DNA from: an uncultured Brevundimonas sp. | Lineage (GTDB): Bacteria; Pseudomonadota; Alphaproteobacteria; Caulobacterales; Caulobacteraceae | Reading direction: 5' to 3' | DNA: 62,791 nt | NCBI RefSeq assembly: GCF_937870815.1 | Contig: NZ_CALMZS010000185.1 | Span: 1-62,791, forward strand | Shown here: positions 26,378 to 34,705 of the stretch, piece by piece | Numbering within the stretch: the first letter of the stretch is position 1 | How the letters are laid out: every line of letters begins with the position of its first letter | Program-made: the position numbers and the translations under genes | Notes under the pieces: model-generated | The model's database searches: none | What the model was told of the DNA's origin: nothing | Seen by the model: the letters and a program-made list of their open reading frames with translations, nothing else

Positions 26378-27613
26378 ATGACCGGAACCGATTCTTCGAT
26401 CGTCATCGTGGGAGGCGGCGTCGCCGGCCTCTCCCTGGCGTCGGAACTGGCGGCTCGCGCGCCCGATCGGTCGGTCGTCGTCCTTCAGGACGAACCCCAT
26501 GCCGCCTATGACCGGCCGCCGCTGTCCAAGGCGTACCTGCTCGACGGCGATGCCGACGCGGTCGCCCTGTCGCTGCCGGGTCTGGACCGCGTGGACATCC
26601 GCTCGGGCGTCCGCGCCGAAGCTGTTGACGCTGAAGCGCGATCCGTCGCGCTTTCGACGGGCGGCTCGCTGACCTTCGGCCAACTGGTCTTTGCGACCGG
26701 CGCCCGGGCGCGATCCCTCCCGTCCCTCACCGCCGGCGCTCTCCCGGTCTGCGTCCTGCGCGGCCTCGATGACGCCCGCGCCCTGAGAAGCCATCTCGTC
26801 GCCGGGAGCCGACTCGTGATCCTGGGCGGCGGGATCATCGGTCTGGAAGTCGCCGCGACGGCCAGGACGATCGGCGCCCAGGTCACCGTCGTGGAGGCCT
26901 TGCCGCGGCTGCTCAGCCGTAGCGGATGCCCGCTGTTGTCGATTTTCCTGCGCGAAGCCCATGAACAGCGGGGAGTGAAATTTCACCTCGGTCGAACCGT
27001 CTCCTCCGTCACGGCGAACAGCGTCGTCCTGGATGATGGCGCGCGCATCCCGGCCGATGTCATCCTCGTCGCCGCCGGCGTCATCCCCAATACGGAACTC
27101 GCGGCCGCGGCGGGCGCGGCGTGCGACAACGGCATTCTCGTGGACGATCTGGGCCGCACGTCCTTGCCGGATATCTGGGCGATCGGCGATTGTAGTCGAG
27201 CCTGGTGCGAAGAGCAGCGGACCCATGTCCGCTCAGAAACCTGGACGCGCGCCCGCGAACAGGCGGCCGTCGTGGCGATGGCCTTGTGTGGACTGCCAAC
27301 GGCGTCGGCGTCGGAAGCGCCCGCCTACTACTGGTCCGATCAGTACGACCTGAAGATCCAGGTCGCGGGGTCGCCCATGGGAGACCTCGACCTGGTCAGG
27401 GGCGATATGTCGGCCGGCAGCTTCAGCATCCTGCACCTGGCCGGCGGCCGGCTGGTCGGCGCCACGGCGATCAACGCCCCGCGTGATCTGGGCTCCCTGA
27501 AGAAAATCATTCGTTCCCGCCGGCCCGTCGACGCCGAGGTTCTCGCGGATCTCTCGACGGACCTGAAGGCCCTCGCTTCCCCGAAGTCCGCCAACGCCGT
27601 CCTGACGGCGTGA
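26378..27613 (+). CDS. FAD-dependent ferredoxin reductase (BphA4/TodA type)
   Basis: A 411-residue flavoprotein. The N-terminal FAD motif is IVIVGGGVAGLSLA, the NAD motif is LVILGGGIIGLEVAATA, and the second FAD motif ends in IWAIGDC. The C-terminal domain contains YYWSDQYDLKIQVAG, typical of reductases that serve Rieske ferredoxins. It most likely reduces the Rieske ferredoxin encoded at 22760-23110. The frame is open upstream, but the ATG at 26378 is the one next to the FAD motif. It is on the opposite strand from the oxygenase genes, downstream of gntR. Confidence 0.87.
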   Translation: MTGTDSSIVIVGGGVAGLSLASELAARAPDRSVVVLQDEPHAAYDRPPLSKAYLLDGDADAVALSLPGLDRVDIRSGVRAEAVDAEARSVALSTGGSLTFGQLVFATGARARSLPSLTAGALPVCVLRGLDDARALRSHLVAGSRLVILGGGIIGLEVAATARTIGAQVTVVEALPRLLSRSGCPLLSIFLREAHEQRGVKFHLGRTVSSVTANSVVLDDGARIPADVILVAAGVIPNTELAAAAGAACDNGILVDDLGRTSLPDIWAIGDCSRAWCEEQRTHVRSETWTRAREQAAVVAMALCGLPTASASEAPAYYWSDQYDLKIQVAGSPMGDLDLVRGDMSAGSFSILHLAGGRLVGATAINAPRDLGSLKKIIRSRRPVDAEVLADLSTDLKALASPKSANAVLTA

Positions 27614-27641
27614 GATGGCTTCCCTTTGATCGGATTTCCGC

Positions 27642-27992
27642 ATGTATATCCTCGCCTTCATTCTGCTGTCCGCGGTCGCGACGTTTGGCGCGGGAATGGG
27701 CGTCGCACTCGCGCGCCATCGTTCCTTTCCCTCGTTCTTCGGAGCGGTTCACGGCGGCTTCGCGGCGGCATCGGTGCTGTTTCTGCTGGTGACCATCCTG
27801 CGCGACGCCGCTCCCCCGACCCTGGCCTGGTGGGCCCTGGGGGTGTTTGGAGCCGCCCTGGTTGGAGGGCTGACCCTGTTTCGGCTTATCTTTCGCAGGG
27901 GAGCGCCGATGTTCTATGTCGCCGCCCATGGGTCATTGGCCTTCATCGGCCTGGCGCTTCTCGCCAACGTGGCCTTTTTCCAGCAACCCTGA
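27642..27992 (+). CDS. Small four-helix membrane protein of unknown function
   Basis: A 116-residue hydrophobic protein with about four predicted transmembrane segments: residues 3-24, 34-55, 63-83 and 92-112. Charged residues (ARHR, RLIFRR) sit in the loops. No family is recognised. It begins 28 bp after the reductase gene on the same strand, so it is probably the last gene of the gntR-reductase unit and the right edge of the island. A role in solvent handling or substrate transport would be a guess. Confidence 0.65.
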   Translation: MYILAFILLSAVATFGAGMGVALARHRSFPSFFGAVHGGFAAASVLFLLVTILRDAAPPTLAWWALGVFGAALVGGLTLFRLIFRRGAPMFYVAAHGSLAFIGLALLANVAFFQQP

Positions 27993-28035
27993 CAGAGCCG
28001 GCGCCTGCCCCCGGAACGCGGGAGGCGGTCACGGC

Positions 28036-29280
28036 CTAACGCCGGAACACGCCGACCAGTTCGACGTGGGCCGACCACAGGAATTGGTCGACCGGGGTGA
28101 CCGTCTCCAGGCGGAAGCCGGCGTCGATCAGCACGCGGGCGTCGCGGGCGAAGGTGACCGGATTGCAGGAGACATAGGCCGCGGTCGCGGCCCGGGCCTG
28201 GGCGAGCTGCTGCGTCTGTTCCAGCGCGCCGGCGCGCGGCGGATCGAGCACGACGGCGTCGCAGCCGCGCAGGTCATAGGGCGCCAGCGGGCGCCGGAAC
28301 AGGTCGCGGGCCTCGGCGGCGACCGGCTTCAGCCCCCGGGCCGTGCCGATCCCGGCCTTCAGCGCGGCGATCGCCGCCGCCGAGGCGTCGGCGGCCAGCA
28401 CCGGCGCCTCTGTGGCCAGCGGGAAGGTGAAGGTCCCGGCCCCGCAGAACAGGTCGGCGATCTTGCTCGCGCCGCGCACCGCCTCGACGGCGCGCGCGAC
28501 CATGGCCGCCTCGGCCTCGGGCACGGCCTGGAGGAAGCCGCCGGGCGGCAGGGGCACGGTGGCCGGACCGAAGGCGACGACCGGCTGACGCGACATCACC
28601 AGGGTCTCGCCGGCCAGGCTGAGGCGGGCCAGATCGGCCGCCGCGGCGGCTTCGACGGCGCGCATCTGCGCGTCGCGGGACAGGCCGCCGCTGCGCCGCT
28701 CGACGCCGGTCACGTCGACGTCCAGCCCGGTCAGGGTCCAGGTCGCATGCAGGGTCGGAGCCGACCTGGGGTGTTCGAGAAAGGCTTCGGCGACCCGGGT
28801 CAGGGCGGGGATGGCGGCCACCAGCCGCGGATCGGCCACCGGGCAGGCGCGGATCTCGACCAGGCGCCAGCTCTTGCGCGCCTTGAAGCCGAGGACGGCG
28901 GCGCCGTCGGGGCCGCGGCGGGCGTGCAGGGCGAGACGGCGGCGCGTCCCCGGCGGCACGGCGACGGTCGGCTCGATCTCCGCCTCGATGCGCTCGCGGG
29001 CCAGGGCCCGCCGGACCTGCTCGCGCTTCCACTCCAGGTAGGGGGCGGCGGCCCAGTGCTGCAGGGCGCAGCCGCCGCAGTCGCCGTAATGGGGCGAGAC
29101 CGGCTCGACCCGGTCGGGACTGGCCTCGAGCAGGGTGATCGCCTCGGCCCGGCCGTCGCGAACCTCGGCCCGGACCGTTTCCCCGGGCAGGGTGAGCGGA
29201 GCGAACACCGGGCCGTCGGGCGTCTCGGCCACGCCGTCGCCCTGCCCGCCCACCCGGGTGATGACCAGCCTCTGCGTCAT
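28036..29280 (-). CDS. 23S rRNA (uracil-5-)-methyltransferase, RumA/RlmD-like
   Basis: A 414-residue class I SAM-dependent RNA methyltransferase of the TrmA/RlmD family. An N-terminal TRAM-like region leads into CGGCALQH, then DLFCGAGTFTFPLA (SAM site), VVLDPPRAG and the catalytic Cys in YVSCNP. The 4Fe-4S site normally has four Cys; here CGGC and a later CPVADP Cys are present, but the first position is Ser (EPVSPHYG). The ATG at 29280 (MTQRLVIT) is preferred over an upstream in-frame start. The exact target uridine is unknown. Confidence 0.87.
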   Translation of the reverse strand: MTQRLVITRVGGQGDGVAETPDGPVFAPLTLPGETVRAEVRDGRAEAITLLEASPDRVEPVSPHYGDCGGCALQHWAAAPYLEWKREQVRRALARERIEAEIEPTVAVPPGTRRRLALHARRGPDGAAVLGFKARKSWRLVEIRACPVADPRLVAAIPALTRVAEAFLEHPRSAPTLHATWTLTGLDVDVTGVERRSGGLSRDAQMRAVEAAAAADLARLSLAGETLVMSRQPVVAFGPATVPLPPGGFLQAVPEAEAAMVARAVEAVRGASKIADLFCGAGTFTFPLATEAPVLAADASAAAIAALKAGIGTARGLKPVAAEARDLFRRPLAPYDLRGCDAVVLDPPRAGALEQTQQLAQARAATAAYVSCNPVTFARDARVLIDAGFRLETVTPVDQFLWSAHVELVGVFRR

Positions 29281-29439
29281 GGCGCGCTTGTAGAGACTCC
29301 CCGCCCCCGGCGAAACATGAACGAAGATGAACGACCCGCTCAAAGGCCGTTCAGCTTTCGCCCCCTAAGCCTGAGCGCAACAGACCGGGGCGCCGCTCGT
29401 TCGGCCTCCGTCGCGCAACGGAAGCCAGGATTCGACCCG

Positions 29440-30129
29440 ATGTTCGCCCGACCCATCGCCGCCGCCGCCCTCGCCGCCGCCGGCCTGTTGCTGGCCCCAG
29501 CCTCGGCCACGGCCCAGGCCTATCCGTACCAGGGACCCCAGAACTACGGGACCGGCGCCTATGGCCAGCCCTATGACTACGACAACCGCTACGGTTACCA
29601 GGACCGTTACGCCTATCAGACCCGTCGCTACGACCAGGCCTGCCGCAGCTACCGCAGCGATCGCCAGGTCAGCGGCGCGGTGATCGGGGCCACGGTCGGG
29701 GCGGTGGCCGGCTCGCAGCTGGCGGCGCGCGGCCGCCGCACCGAGGGCAGCCTGCTCGGCGGCGTGCTCGGGGCCGCGGTCGGGGCCGGCGTCGGCGGCA
29801 GCTCGGCCCGGGACTGCGACCGCTACGGCTCGGATTACCGCTACGACGACAGCCGGTATGGCGACGACCGCTACGGCTACCAGTCCCATGACCGGTACGA
29901 CGACCGCTATGGATACGATGACCGGCGCCGCTATGACGACCGCTATTACGGGGACGATCGCTACCGGTACGGCCAGTCGGGCTACAGCAGCCATGAACAG
30001 GGCTACGGCTATCAGTCGGGCTATGGCGCCGCCGACCGCTACGGCTGCCGCACCGTCGAGACCCGCACCTATACGCGCGAAGGTCGCCTCGTGACCCGCT
30101 ACGAGCAGTCCTGCCCGGACCGCTACTGA
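29440..30129 (+). CDS. Secreted glycine-zipper 2TM-domain protein with a Tyr/Arg/Asp-rich tail
   Basis: A 229-residue envelope protein. It has a cleavable signal peptide (MFARPIAAAALAAAGLLLAPASATA). A glycine zipper follows (GAVIGATVGAVAG then LLGGVLGAAVGAGVGG, about residues 80-125), as in surface-antigen/SlyB-like proteins. The rest is low-complexity, with many RYGYDDRY-type repeats, and a C-terminal segment with Cys (YGCRTVETRTY). It is monocistronic and followed by a strong terminator. The function is unknown; envelope integrity is a typical suggestion for this class. Confidence 0.8.
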   Translation: MFARPIAAAALAAAGLLLAPASATAQAYPYQGPQNYGTGAYGQPYDYDNRYGYQDRYAYQTRRYDQACRSYRSDRQVSGAVIGATVGAVAGSQLAARGRRTEGSLLGGVLGAAVGAGVGGSSARDCDRYGSDYRYDDSRYGDDRYGYQSHDRYDDRYGYDDRRRYDDRYYGDDRYRYGQSGYSSHEQGYGYQSGYGAADRYGCRTVETRTYTREGRLVTRYEQSCPDRY

Positions 30130-30187
30130 CCGGATCGCGCCGCCGATTATTTTTCAGCCCCCCTGTCGATCGGCGGCGTGACGGAGG

Positions 30188-30225
30188 CCCCCGGCGGAGC
30201 AATCCACCGGGGGTTTTTCCTTTTT
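30188..30225 (+). terminator. Rho-independent terminator after the glycine-zipper gene
   Basis: CCCCCGG (30188-30194) pairs with CCGGGGG (30207-30213), followed directly by TTTTTCCTTTTT. It lies about 60 bp after the stop codon at 30129. Confidence 0.88.
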
Positions 30226-30311
30226 GGAGAGGGGGCGCTATCGCTCACGACGCGGTCGCTCGCTGCTTGAGCGCAGGGGGCACGCGCGCAGCATCGGAGC
30301 GCGTCGGGTTG

Positions 30312-30328
30312 AAAAGGCGCAGCCTTTT
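30312..30328. other. Small symmetric hairpin in the tlyA downstream region
   Basis: AAAAGGC (30312-30318) and GCCTTTT (30322-30328) form a 7-bp stem with a GCA loop. It could act as a weak bidirectional terminator between the convergent glycine-zipper and tlyA genes. Nothing else is seen in 30226-30356. Confidence 0.35.
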
Positions 30329-30356
30329 GACCGGGGCCCAACGAAAAGAGCGGCGG

Positions 30357-31091
30357 CTATGGCCGCCGCGCCCAGAGCAGGAATTCGGCGTTGCCGTCGC
30401 CGCCGGCGATGGGGCTGTCGACCATGGCCTGCACGGACCAGCCCTGTTCTTCCAGCCAGGCCGAGACCGAGGCGACCGCCGCCTGGTGGGCCTCCGGGTC
30501 CTTGACCACGCCCTTCTTGCCGACGCCTTTCGGCCCCTCGGCCTCGAACTGCGGCTTGACCAGGGTGACCAGGTCGGCGTCGGGGGCGGCCAGGGCGAGC
30601 GCGGCCGGCAGCACTTTTGACAGGCCGATGAAGCTGGCGTCGCAGACGATCAGCGACGGCGCTTCGGGGACCAGGTCCGGGGTCAGGTCGCGGGCGTCGG
30701 TGCGCTCCAGACCGACGACGCGCGGATCGGCGGCGATGCGGGGATGCATCTGGCCCGAACCGACGTCGACCGCATAGACCCGCGCCGCGCCGCGCTCGAG
30801 GCAGACCTCGGTGAAGCCGCCGGTCGAGGCGCCGACGTCGAGCACCGTCCGGCCCTCGACCGCGACCGGCCAGACGGTCAGGGCGTGGTCCAGCTTCAAC
30901 GCCCCGCGCCCGACCCAGCGGTGGGCGTCGGCATAGGTCACGACCGCATCGGTGCTGACGGGCTGCGAGGCCGTCTTCGCCGGCGCGCCGTCGACGGTGA
31001 CGCCGCCCGCCTCGATCGCCGCCCTCGCCTTCGCCCGGCTCTCCGTCAGGCCGCGGGCGACCAGCAGCTGGTCGAGCCGGACCCTTGTCAC
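30357..31091 (-). CDS. tlyA: TlyA-family rRNA (cytidine-2'-O)-methyltransferase
   Basis: A 244-residue protein. An N-terminal S4 RNA-binding domain (VRLDQLLVARGLTESRAKARAAI) is joined to a FtsJ-like methyltransferase domain with VLDVGASTGGFTEV and SLIVCDASFIGL. TlyA methylates cytidines in 16S and/or 23S rRNA and affects capreomycin sensitivity; older annotation calls it haemolysin. The GTG start at 31091 overlaps the valS stop by 4 nt (GTGA), so it is translationally coupled to valS. The length is normal for the family. Confidence 0.9.
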   Translation of the reverse strand: MTRVRLDQLLVARGLTESRAKARAAIEAGGVTVDGAPAKTASQPVSTDAVVTYADAHRWVGRGALKLDHALTVWPVAVEGRTVLDVGASTGGFTEVCLERGAARVYAVDVGSGQMHPRIAADPRVVGLERTDARDLTPDLVPEAPSLIVCDASFIGLSKVLPAALALAAPDADLVTLVKPQFEAEGPKGVGKKGVVKDPEAHQAAVASVSAWLEEQGWSVQAMVDSPIAGGDGNAEFLLWARRP

Positions 31092-33820
31092 CCCACCGCG
31101 TCCAGACGGGCCAGGGCAGCCTGCAGCCGAACCTTGCCGGCCTCGGCCTCGGCCAGCTTGTCGCGCTGCTCCTCGACCACCTCGGGCGCGGCGCGGGCGA
31201 CGAAATTGGGATTGCCGAGCTTCTTGTTGACGTGGCCGATGTCGCTGTCGAAGGCGGCGATCTCCCTCTCCAGCCGGGCCCGCTCGGCGGCGAGATCGAT
31301 GATCCCGGCGAGGGACAGGGCGGCGGTGGCGCCGCCCGAGACGAAGGTCACCGCCCCGGCCGGGGCGGTCTCGGCCGCGCCGACCGCCGACACCCGGGCG
31401 AGCGTCAGGATCAGGTCACGGTGGCGGGCGATGCGCTCCGCGGTGGCCGCGTCCGGGGCGATGAAGGCCAGGGACGGCCGGGCCGACAGCGGCACGTTCA
31501 TCTCGGCGCGCAGGGCCCGGATCTCGGTGACCAGATCGACCAGCCAGCCGATCTCGGCCTCCGCCGCCGGATCGATGAAGGCGTCGGGCAGGTCGGGCCA
31601 GGCGGCGCCGATCAGGATCGGCTCGGACCGGGTCGCCCCCTCTTCCGCCAGCTGCTCCCACAGCGCCTCGGTGATGAAGGGCATGACCGGGTGCATCAGC
31701 TTCAGCGTCTGGTCCAGCGTCCAGGCGGTCATCGCCCGGGTCTCGGCCCTGGCCGCCTCGTCGGCCCCGGTGAAGACCGGCTTGGCCAGTTCCAGATACC
31801 AGTCGCAGAAGACGTTCCAGACGAAACGGTAGAGGGCCGAGGCGGCGTCGTCGAAACGGCCGCCTTCGATGGCCGACGAGACCTGGCGCTCGGCCCTGGT
31901 CAGCTCGCCGCGGATCCAGCGGTTGACGGTCCGGTCGACCGCGGCCGGGTCGAAGCCGTCGACGCGGCGGGCCTCGTTCATCTGGGCGAAGCGGGCGGCG
32001 TTCCACAGCTTGGTGCCGAAGTTGCGATAACCTTCAATGCGTTGGCGGCTGAGTTTGATGTCGCGCGTGCCCGACAGGATGGCCATGGTGAAGCGCAGGG
32101 GGTCGGCGCCGAGCTCGTCGATGATGGTCAGGGGGTCGATGACGTTCCCCTTCGACTTGCTCATCTTCTGGCCCTTCTCGTCGCGGACCAGGCCGTTGAT
32201 GATGACCCGCCGGAACGGAACCTCATCCATGAAGTGAAGTCCCATCATCATCATCCGGGCAACCCAGAAGAAGATGATGTCCGCCGCCGTCACCAGATCG
32301 GAGGTCGGATAGAACCGCTTAAGGTCCCCGGTATCCTCCGGCCAGCCCATGGTCGAGAACGGCCACAGGGCGGATGAGAACCAGGTGTCGAGGACGTCCT
32401 CGTCCTGAGTCAGAGCGACCTCGGAATCATAGTCGGCCATCGCCTGTTCGCGGGCATCGTCCTCGGTCTCGGCGACATAGATCTCGCCGCCCGGGCCGTA
32501 CCAGGCCGGAATGCGGTGACCCCACCACAGCTGGCGCGAGATGCACCAGGGCTCGATGTTGCGCAGCCATTCGAAATAGATCTTCTCATAGCTCCTCGGC
32601 TCGAACACCGTATCGCCCCGCTCCACCGCCTTGATCGCCGGCTGGGCCAGGGTGTGGGCGTCGACGTACCACTGGTCCGTCAGCCACGGCTCGATGACCA
32701 CGCCGGAGCGGTCGCCGTGCGGGATGACGTGCCGGGTCTTCTCGACCGCCTTGAGCCAGCCCTCCGCCTCGGCCCGGTCGACGAGGGCCTTGCGCGCGGC
32801 GAAGCGGTCCATGCCCTCGTAGTCGGCGGGGACGTCGGGCGTGTCGGCGGCGGTGATGCGGCCGAAGCCGTCCATGACGTTCAGCGCCGCCAGACTCGCC
32901 CGCCTGCCGACCTGGAAGTCGTTGAAGTCATGCGCCGGGGTGATCTTGACCGCGCCCGAGCCCTTGGCCGGGTCGGCGTAGTCGTCGGCGACGATGGGAA
33001 TGCGGCGGCCGACGATCGGCAGGGTCACGAACCTGCCGATCAGCCCGGCGTAGCGCGGATCATCCGGGTGCACGGCCACGCCGGTGTCGCCCAGCATGGT
33101 CTCGGGCCGGGTCGTGGCCACGACGATATGGTCGCGGGTCTCGTATTCCGTCGGCTGGCCGTCGCCGTCCCAGGCGACCGGGTGCTCATAGGTCACGCCG
33201 TCGGCCAGCGGATAGGCGAAATGCCAGTAGAAGCCGTCCATCTCGCGCTGCTCGACCTCAAGGTCCGAGATCGCCGTCTGGAAATGCGGGTCCCAGTTGA
33301 CCAGCCGCTTGTCGCGATAGATCAGGCCTTCCTTGAACAGCTGGACGAAGACCTTGCGCACGGCGGCGTTCAGCCCCTCATCGAGGGTGAAGCGCTCGCG
33401 GCTCCAGTCGCAGGATGCCCCCAGACGGCGCAGCTGCTGGACGATGGTCCCGCCGCTCTCGGCCTTCCACTCCCAGACCTTGGCCACGAAGGCCTCGCGG
33501 CCCATGTCGCGGCGGCCGATGTTGCCGCTGGCGGCCAGCTGGCGTTCGACCACCATCTGGGTGGCGATGCCGGCGTGGTCGGTGCCGGGCAGCCACAGCA
33601 CCGCCCTGCCCCGCATCCGGTGATAACGGGCGAGGATGTCCTGCAGGGTGTTGTTCAGCGCGTGGCCGATGTGCAGCGAGCCGGTCACATTGGGCGGCGG
33701 GATGACGATCGAATAGGCTTCGGCCGCGGCGTCGGTCTTCGGCGCGAACACGCCGCTTGCCTCCCACATCGCATAGAGGCGCGGTTCGGCGGCTTTCGGG
33801 TCGAAGGTCTTGTCGAGCAT
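31088..33820 (-). CDS. valS: Valyl-tRNA synthetase
   Basis: A 910-residue class I aminoacyl-tRNA synthetase. The HIGH motif is NVTGSLHIGHALNNT near residue 45 and the KMSKS motif is KMSKSKGNVIDP near residue 560. The editing domain lies between them (TTRPETMLGDTGVAVHP). A coiled-coil tRNA-binding C-terminus follows (AAERARLEREIAAFDSDIGHV). It charges tRNA-Val in the cytoplasm. It lies downstream of popZ and is coupled to tlyA. Confidence 0.97.
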   Translation of the reverse strand: MLDKTFDPKAAEPRLYAMWEASGVFAPKTDAAAEAYSIVIPPPNVTGSLHIGHALNNTLQDILARYHRMRGRAVLWLPGTDHAGIATQMVVERQLAASGNIGRRDMGREAFVAKVWEWKAESGGTIVQQLRRLGASCDWSRERFTLDEGLNAAVRKVFVQLFKEGLIYRDKRLVNWDPHFQTAISDLEVEQREMDGFYWHFAYPLADGVTYEHPVAWDGDGQPTEYETRDHIVVATTRPETMLGDTGVAVHPDDPRYAGLIGRFVTLPIVGRRIPIVADDYADPAKGSGAVKITPAHDFNDFQVGRRASLAALNVMDGFGRITAADTPDVPADYEGMDRFAARKALVDRAEAEGWLKAVEKTRHVIPHGDRSGVVIEPWLTDQWYVDAHTLAQPAIKAVERGDTVFEPRSYEKIYFEWLRNIEPWCISRQLWWGHRIPAWYGPGGEIYVAETEDDAREQAMADYDSEVALTQDEDVLDTWFSSALWPFSTMGWPEDTGDLKRFYPTSDLVTAADIIFFWVARMMMMGLHFMDEVPFRRVIINGLVRDEKGQKMSKSKGNVIDPLTIIDELGADPLRFTMAILSGTRDIKLSRQRIEGYRNFGTKLWNAARFAQMNEARRVDGFDPAAVDRTVNRWIRGELTRAERQVSSAIEGGRFDDAASALYRFVWNVFCDWYLELAKPVFTGADEAARAETRAMTAWTLDQTLKLMHPVMPFITEALWEQLAEEGATRSEPILIGAAWPDLPDAFIDPAAEAEIGWLVDLVTEIRALRAEMNVPLSARPSLAFIAPDAATAERIARHRDLILTLARVSAVGAAETAPAGAVTFVSGGATAALSLAGIIDLAAERARLEREIAAFDSDIGHVNKKLGNPNFVARAAPEVVEEQRDKLAEAEAGKVRLQAALARLDAVG

Positions 33821-33844
33821 GGGGAGGCAAGGTTTCGCGCAGAA

Positions 33845-33875
33845 TGAGAAAGGGCGGCCCCGACTGGAGCCGCCC
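33845..33875 (-). terminator. Possible terminator downstream of popZ
   Basis: GGGCGGC (33852-33858) pairs with GCCGCCC (33869-33875). Read on the minus strand the stem is followed by TTTCTCATT, a weak U tract. It lies between popZ and valS and may allow partial read-through. Confidence 0.45.
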
Positions 33876-33911
33876 CGGAACGATCTAGCCTTGATCAGGT
33901 CGCGGGTGAAG

Positions 33912-34538
33912 CTAGCCGGCGTTGCGGGCGATGCGTTCGACTTCCTTGCGTACCTGGGCCTCGACGATGGCCGGCAGATTGGCGTCCAGCCATTCCTTCA
34001 GCATCGGGCGCAGCAGGCTGCGGGCCAGTTCGTCCAGGGTGGGGCCGGAAGGGGTCGAGGTTTCCATGGGTTCGGACTTCTTGAGGGAGGAGGCCAATCC
34101 GGCGAAGGCGGAGGCGGCGCTGGCCGCGGCGCTGTCGCCGACGAGGGTGTCATAGGTCTTCGGAGCCTCGGCGGCGGCCCCATGGTCCGGCTCCGGCGCG
34201 AACACGGACTCGCTGACCGCCTCGACCGGGAAAGGCTCGATGTCGAGCTCCGCGGGCGAGACCTCGAGGTCGCCGATGCTCTCGGCGGCCGGCGCCTCAT
34301 AGGTGTCGGTCAGCTCCAGCACGTCCTCCTCGGAGGCGGCGGGTTCCTGCACCGAGGGGGTCTCGTCCATCAGGGCCGTGGAGGCCGGGGCCGCGTCAAC
34401 GGCGGCCGCCCCGGCCTCCGAATCGGACGCGGCCGCGGCCGGGGCCGTTTCCGCAGGCGCGTCGTCCTCGGAAATGATCCGGCGGATCGACGCCAGGATC
34501 TCCTCCATCGTCGGTTCCTGGGCGGTCTGGTCGGTCAT
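33912..34538 (-). CDS. popZ: Polar organizing protein PopZ
   Basis: A 208-residue acidic scaffold protein (DUF2497). The N-terminal helix EPTMEEILASIRRIISEDDAPAE is almost that of Caulobacter PopZ. A long, disordered Ala/Glu/Pro linker follows. The C-terminal oligomerisation helices contain LLRPMLKEWLDANLPAIVEAQV, ending in VRKEVERIARNAG. PopZ self-assembles into polar condensates that anchor the ParB-parS centromere and recruit cell-cycle regulators. It is the best taxonomic marker in the window, pointing to Caulobacterales or close relatives. It lies between the tolC-type gene and valS. Confidence 0.93.
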   Translation of the reverse strand: MTDQTAQEPTMEEILASIRRIISEDDAPAETAPAAAASDSEAGAAAVDAAPASTALMDETPSVQEPAASEEDVLELTDTYEAPAAESIGDLEVSPAELDIEPFPVEAVSESVFAPEPDHGAAAEAPKTYDTLVGDSAAASAASAFAGLASSLKKSEPMETSTPSGPTLDELARSLLRPMLKEWLDANLPAIVEAQVRKEVERIARNAG

Positions 34539-34705
34539 GTCGAAACCCCGAGGCGCGCGGCGTACGCAAAGTCAGAACGGTCGGCGCGGGATCGCGACCC
34601 CGCCCCGCCCCGTCGTCGCATCTCAGCCCGCTGGAATCAACGGGCGTTTTCGCCCCGCGGGATAACGGGCCGCGTCCGCGTCGCCCGTCCGGGATGACCG
34701 CCGGC

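Noticed and set aside
5194-28035. Integration of the island at tRNA-Leu with a duplicated tRNA 3' end
   Set aside because: The tRNA 3' sequence is not repeated at the right edge, no integrase is present, and the radical SAM gene lies between the tRNA and the island.
27916-29439. N-terminal extension of the glycine-zipper gene frame by about 500 codons
   Set aside because: The extension is antisense to the rRNA methyltransferase. The signal peptide at 29440 fixes the real start.
29821-30060. CRISPR-like or tandem repeat array in the glycine-zipper gene
   Set aside because: The repetition is imperfect coding repeats of Arg-Tyr-Asp motifs in frame, with no spacers and no cas genes nearby.
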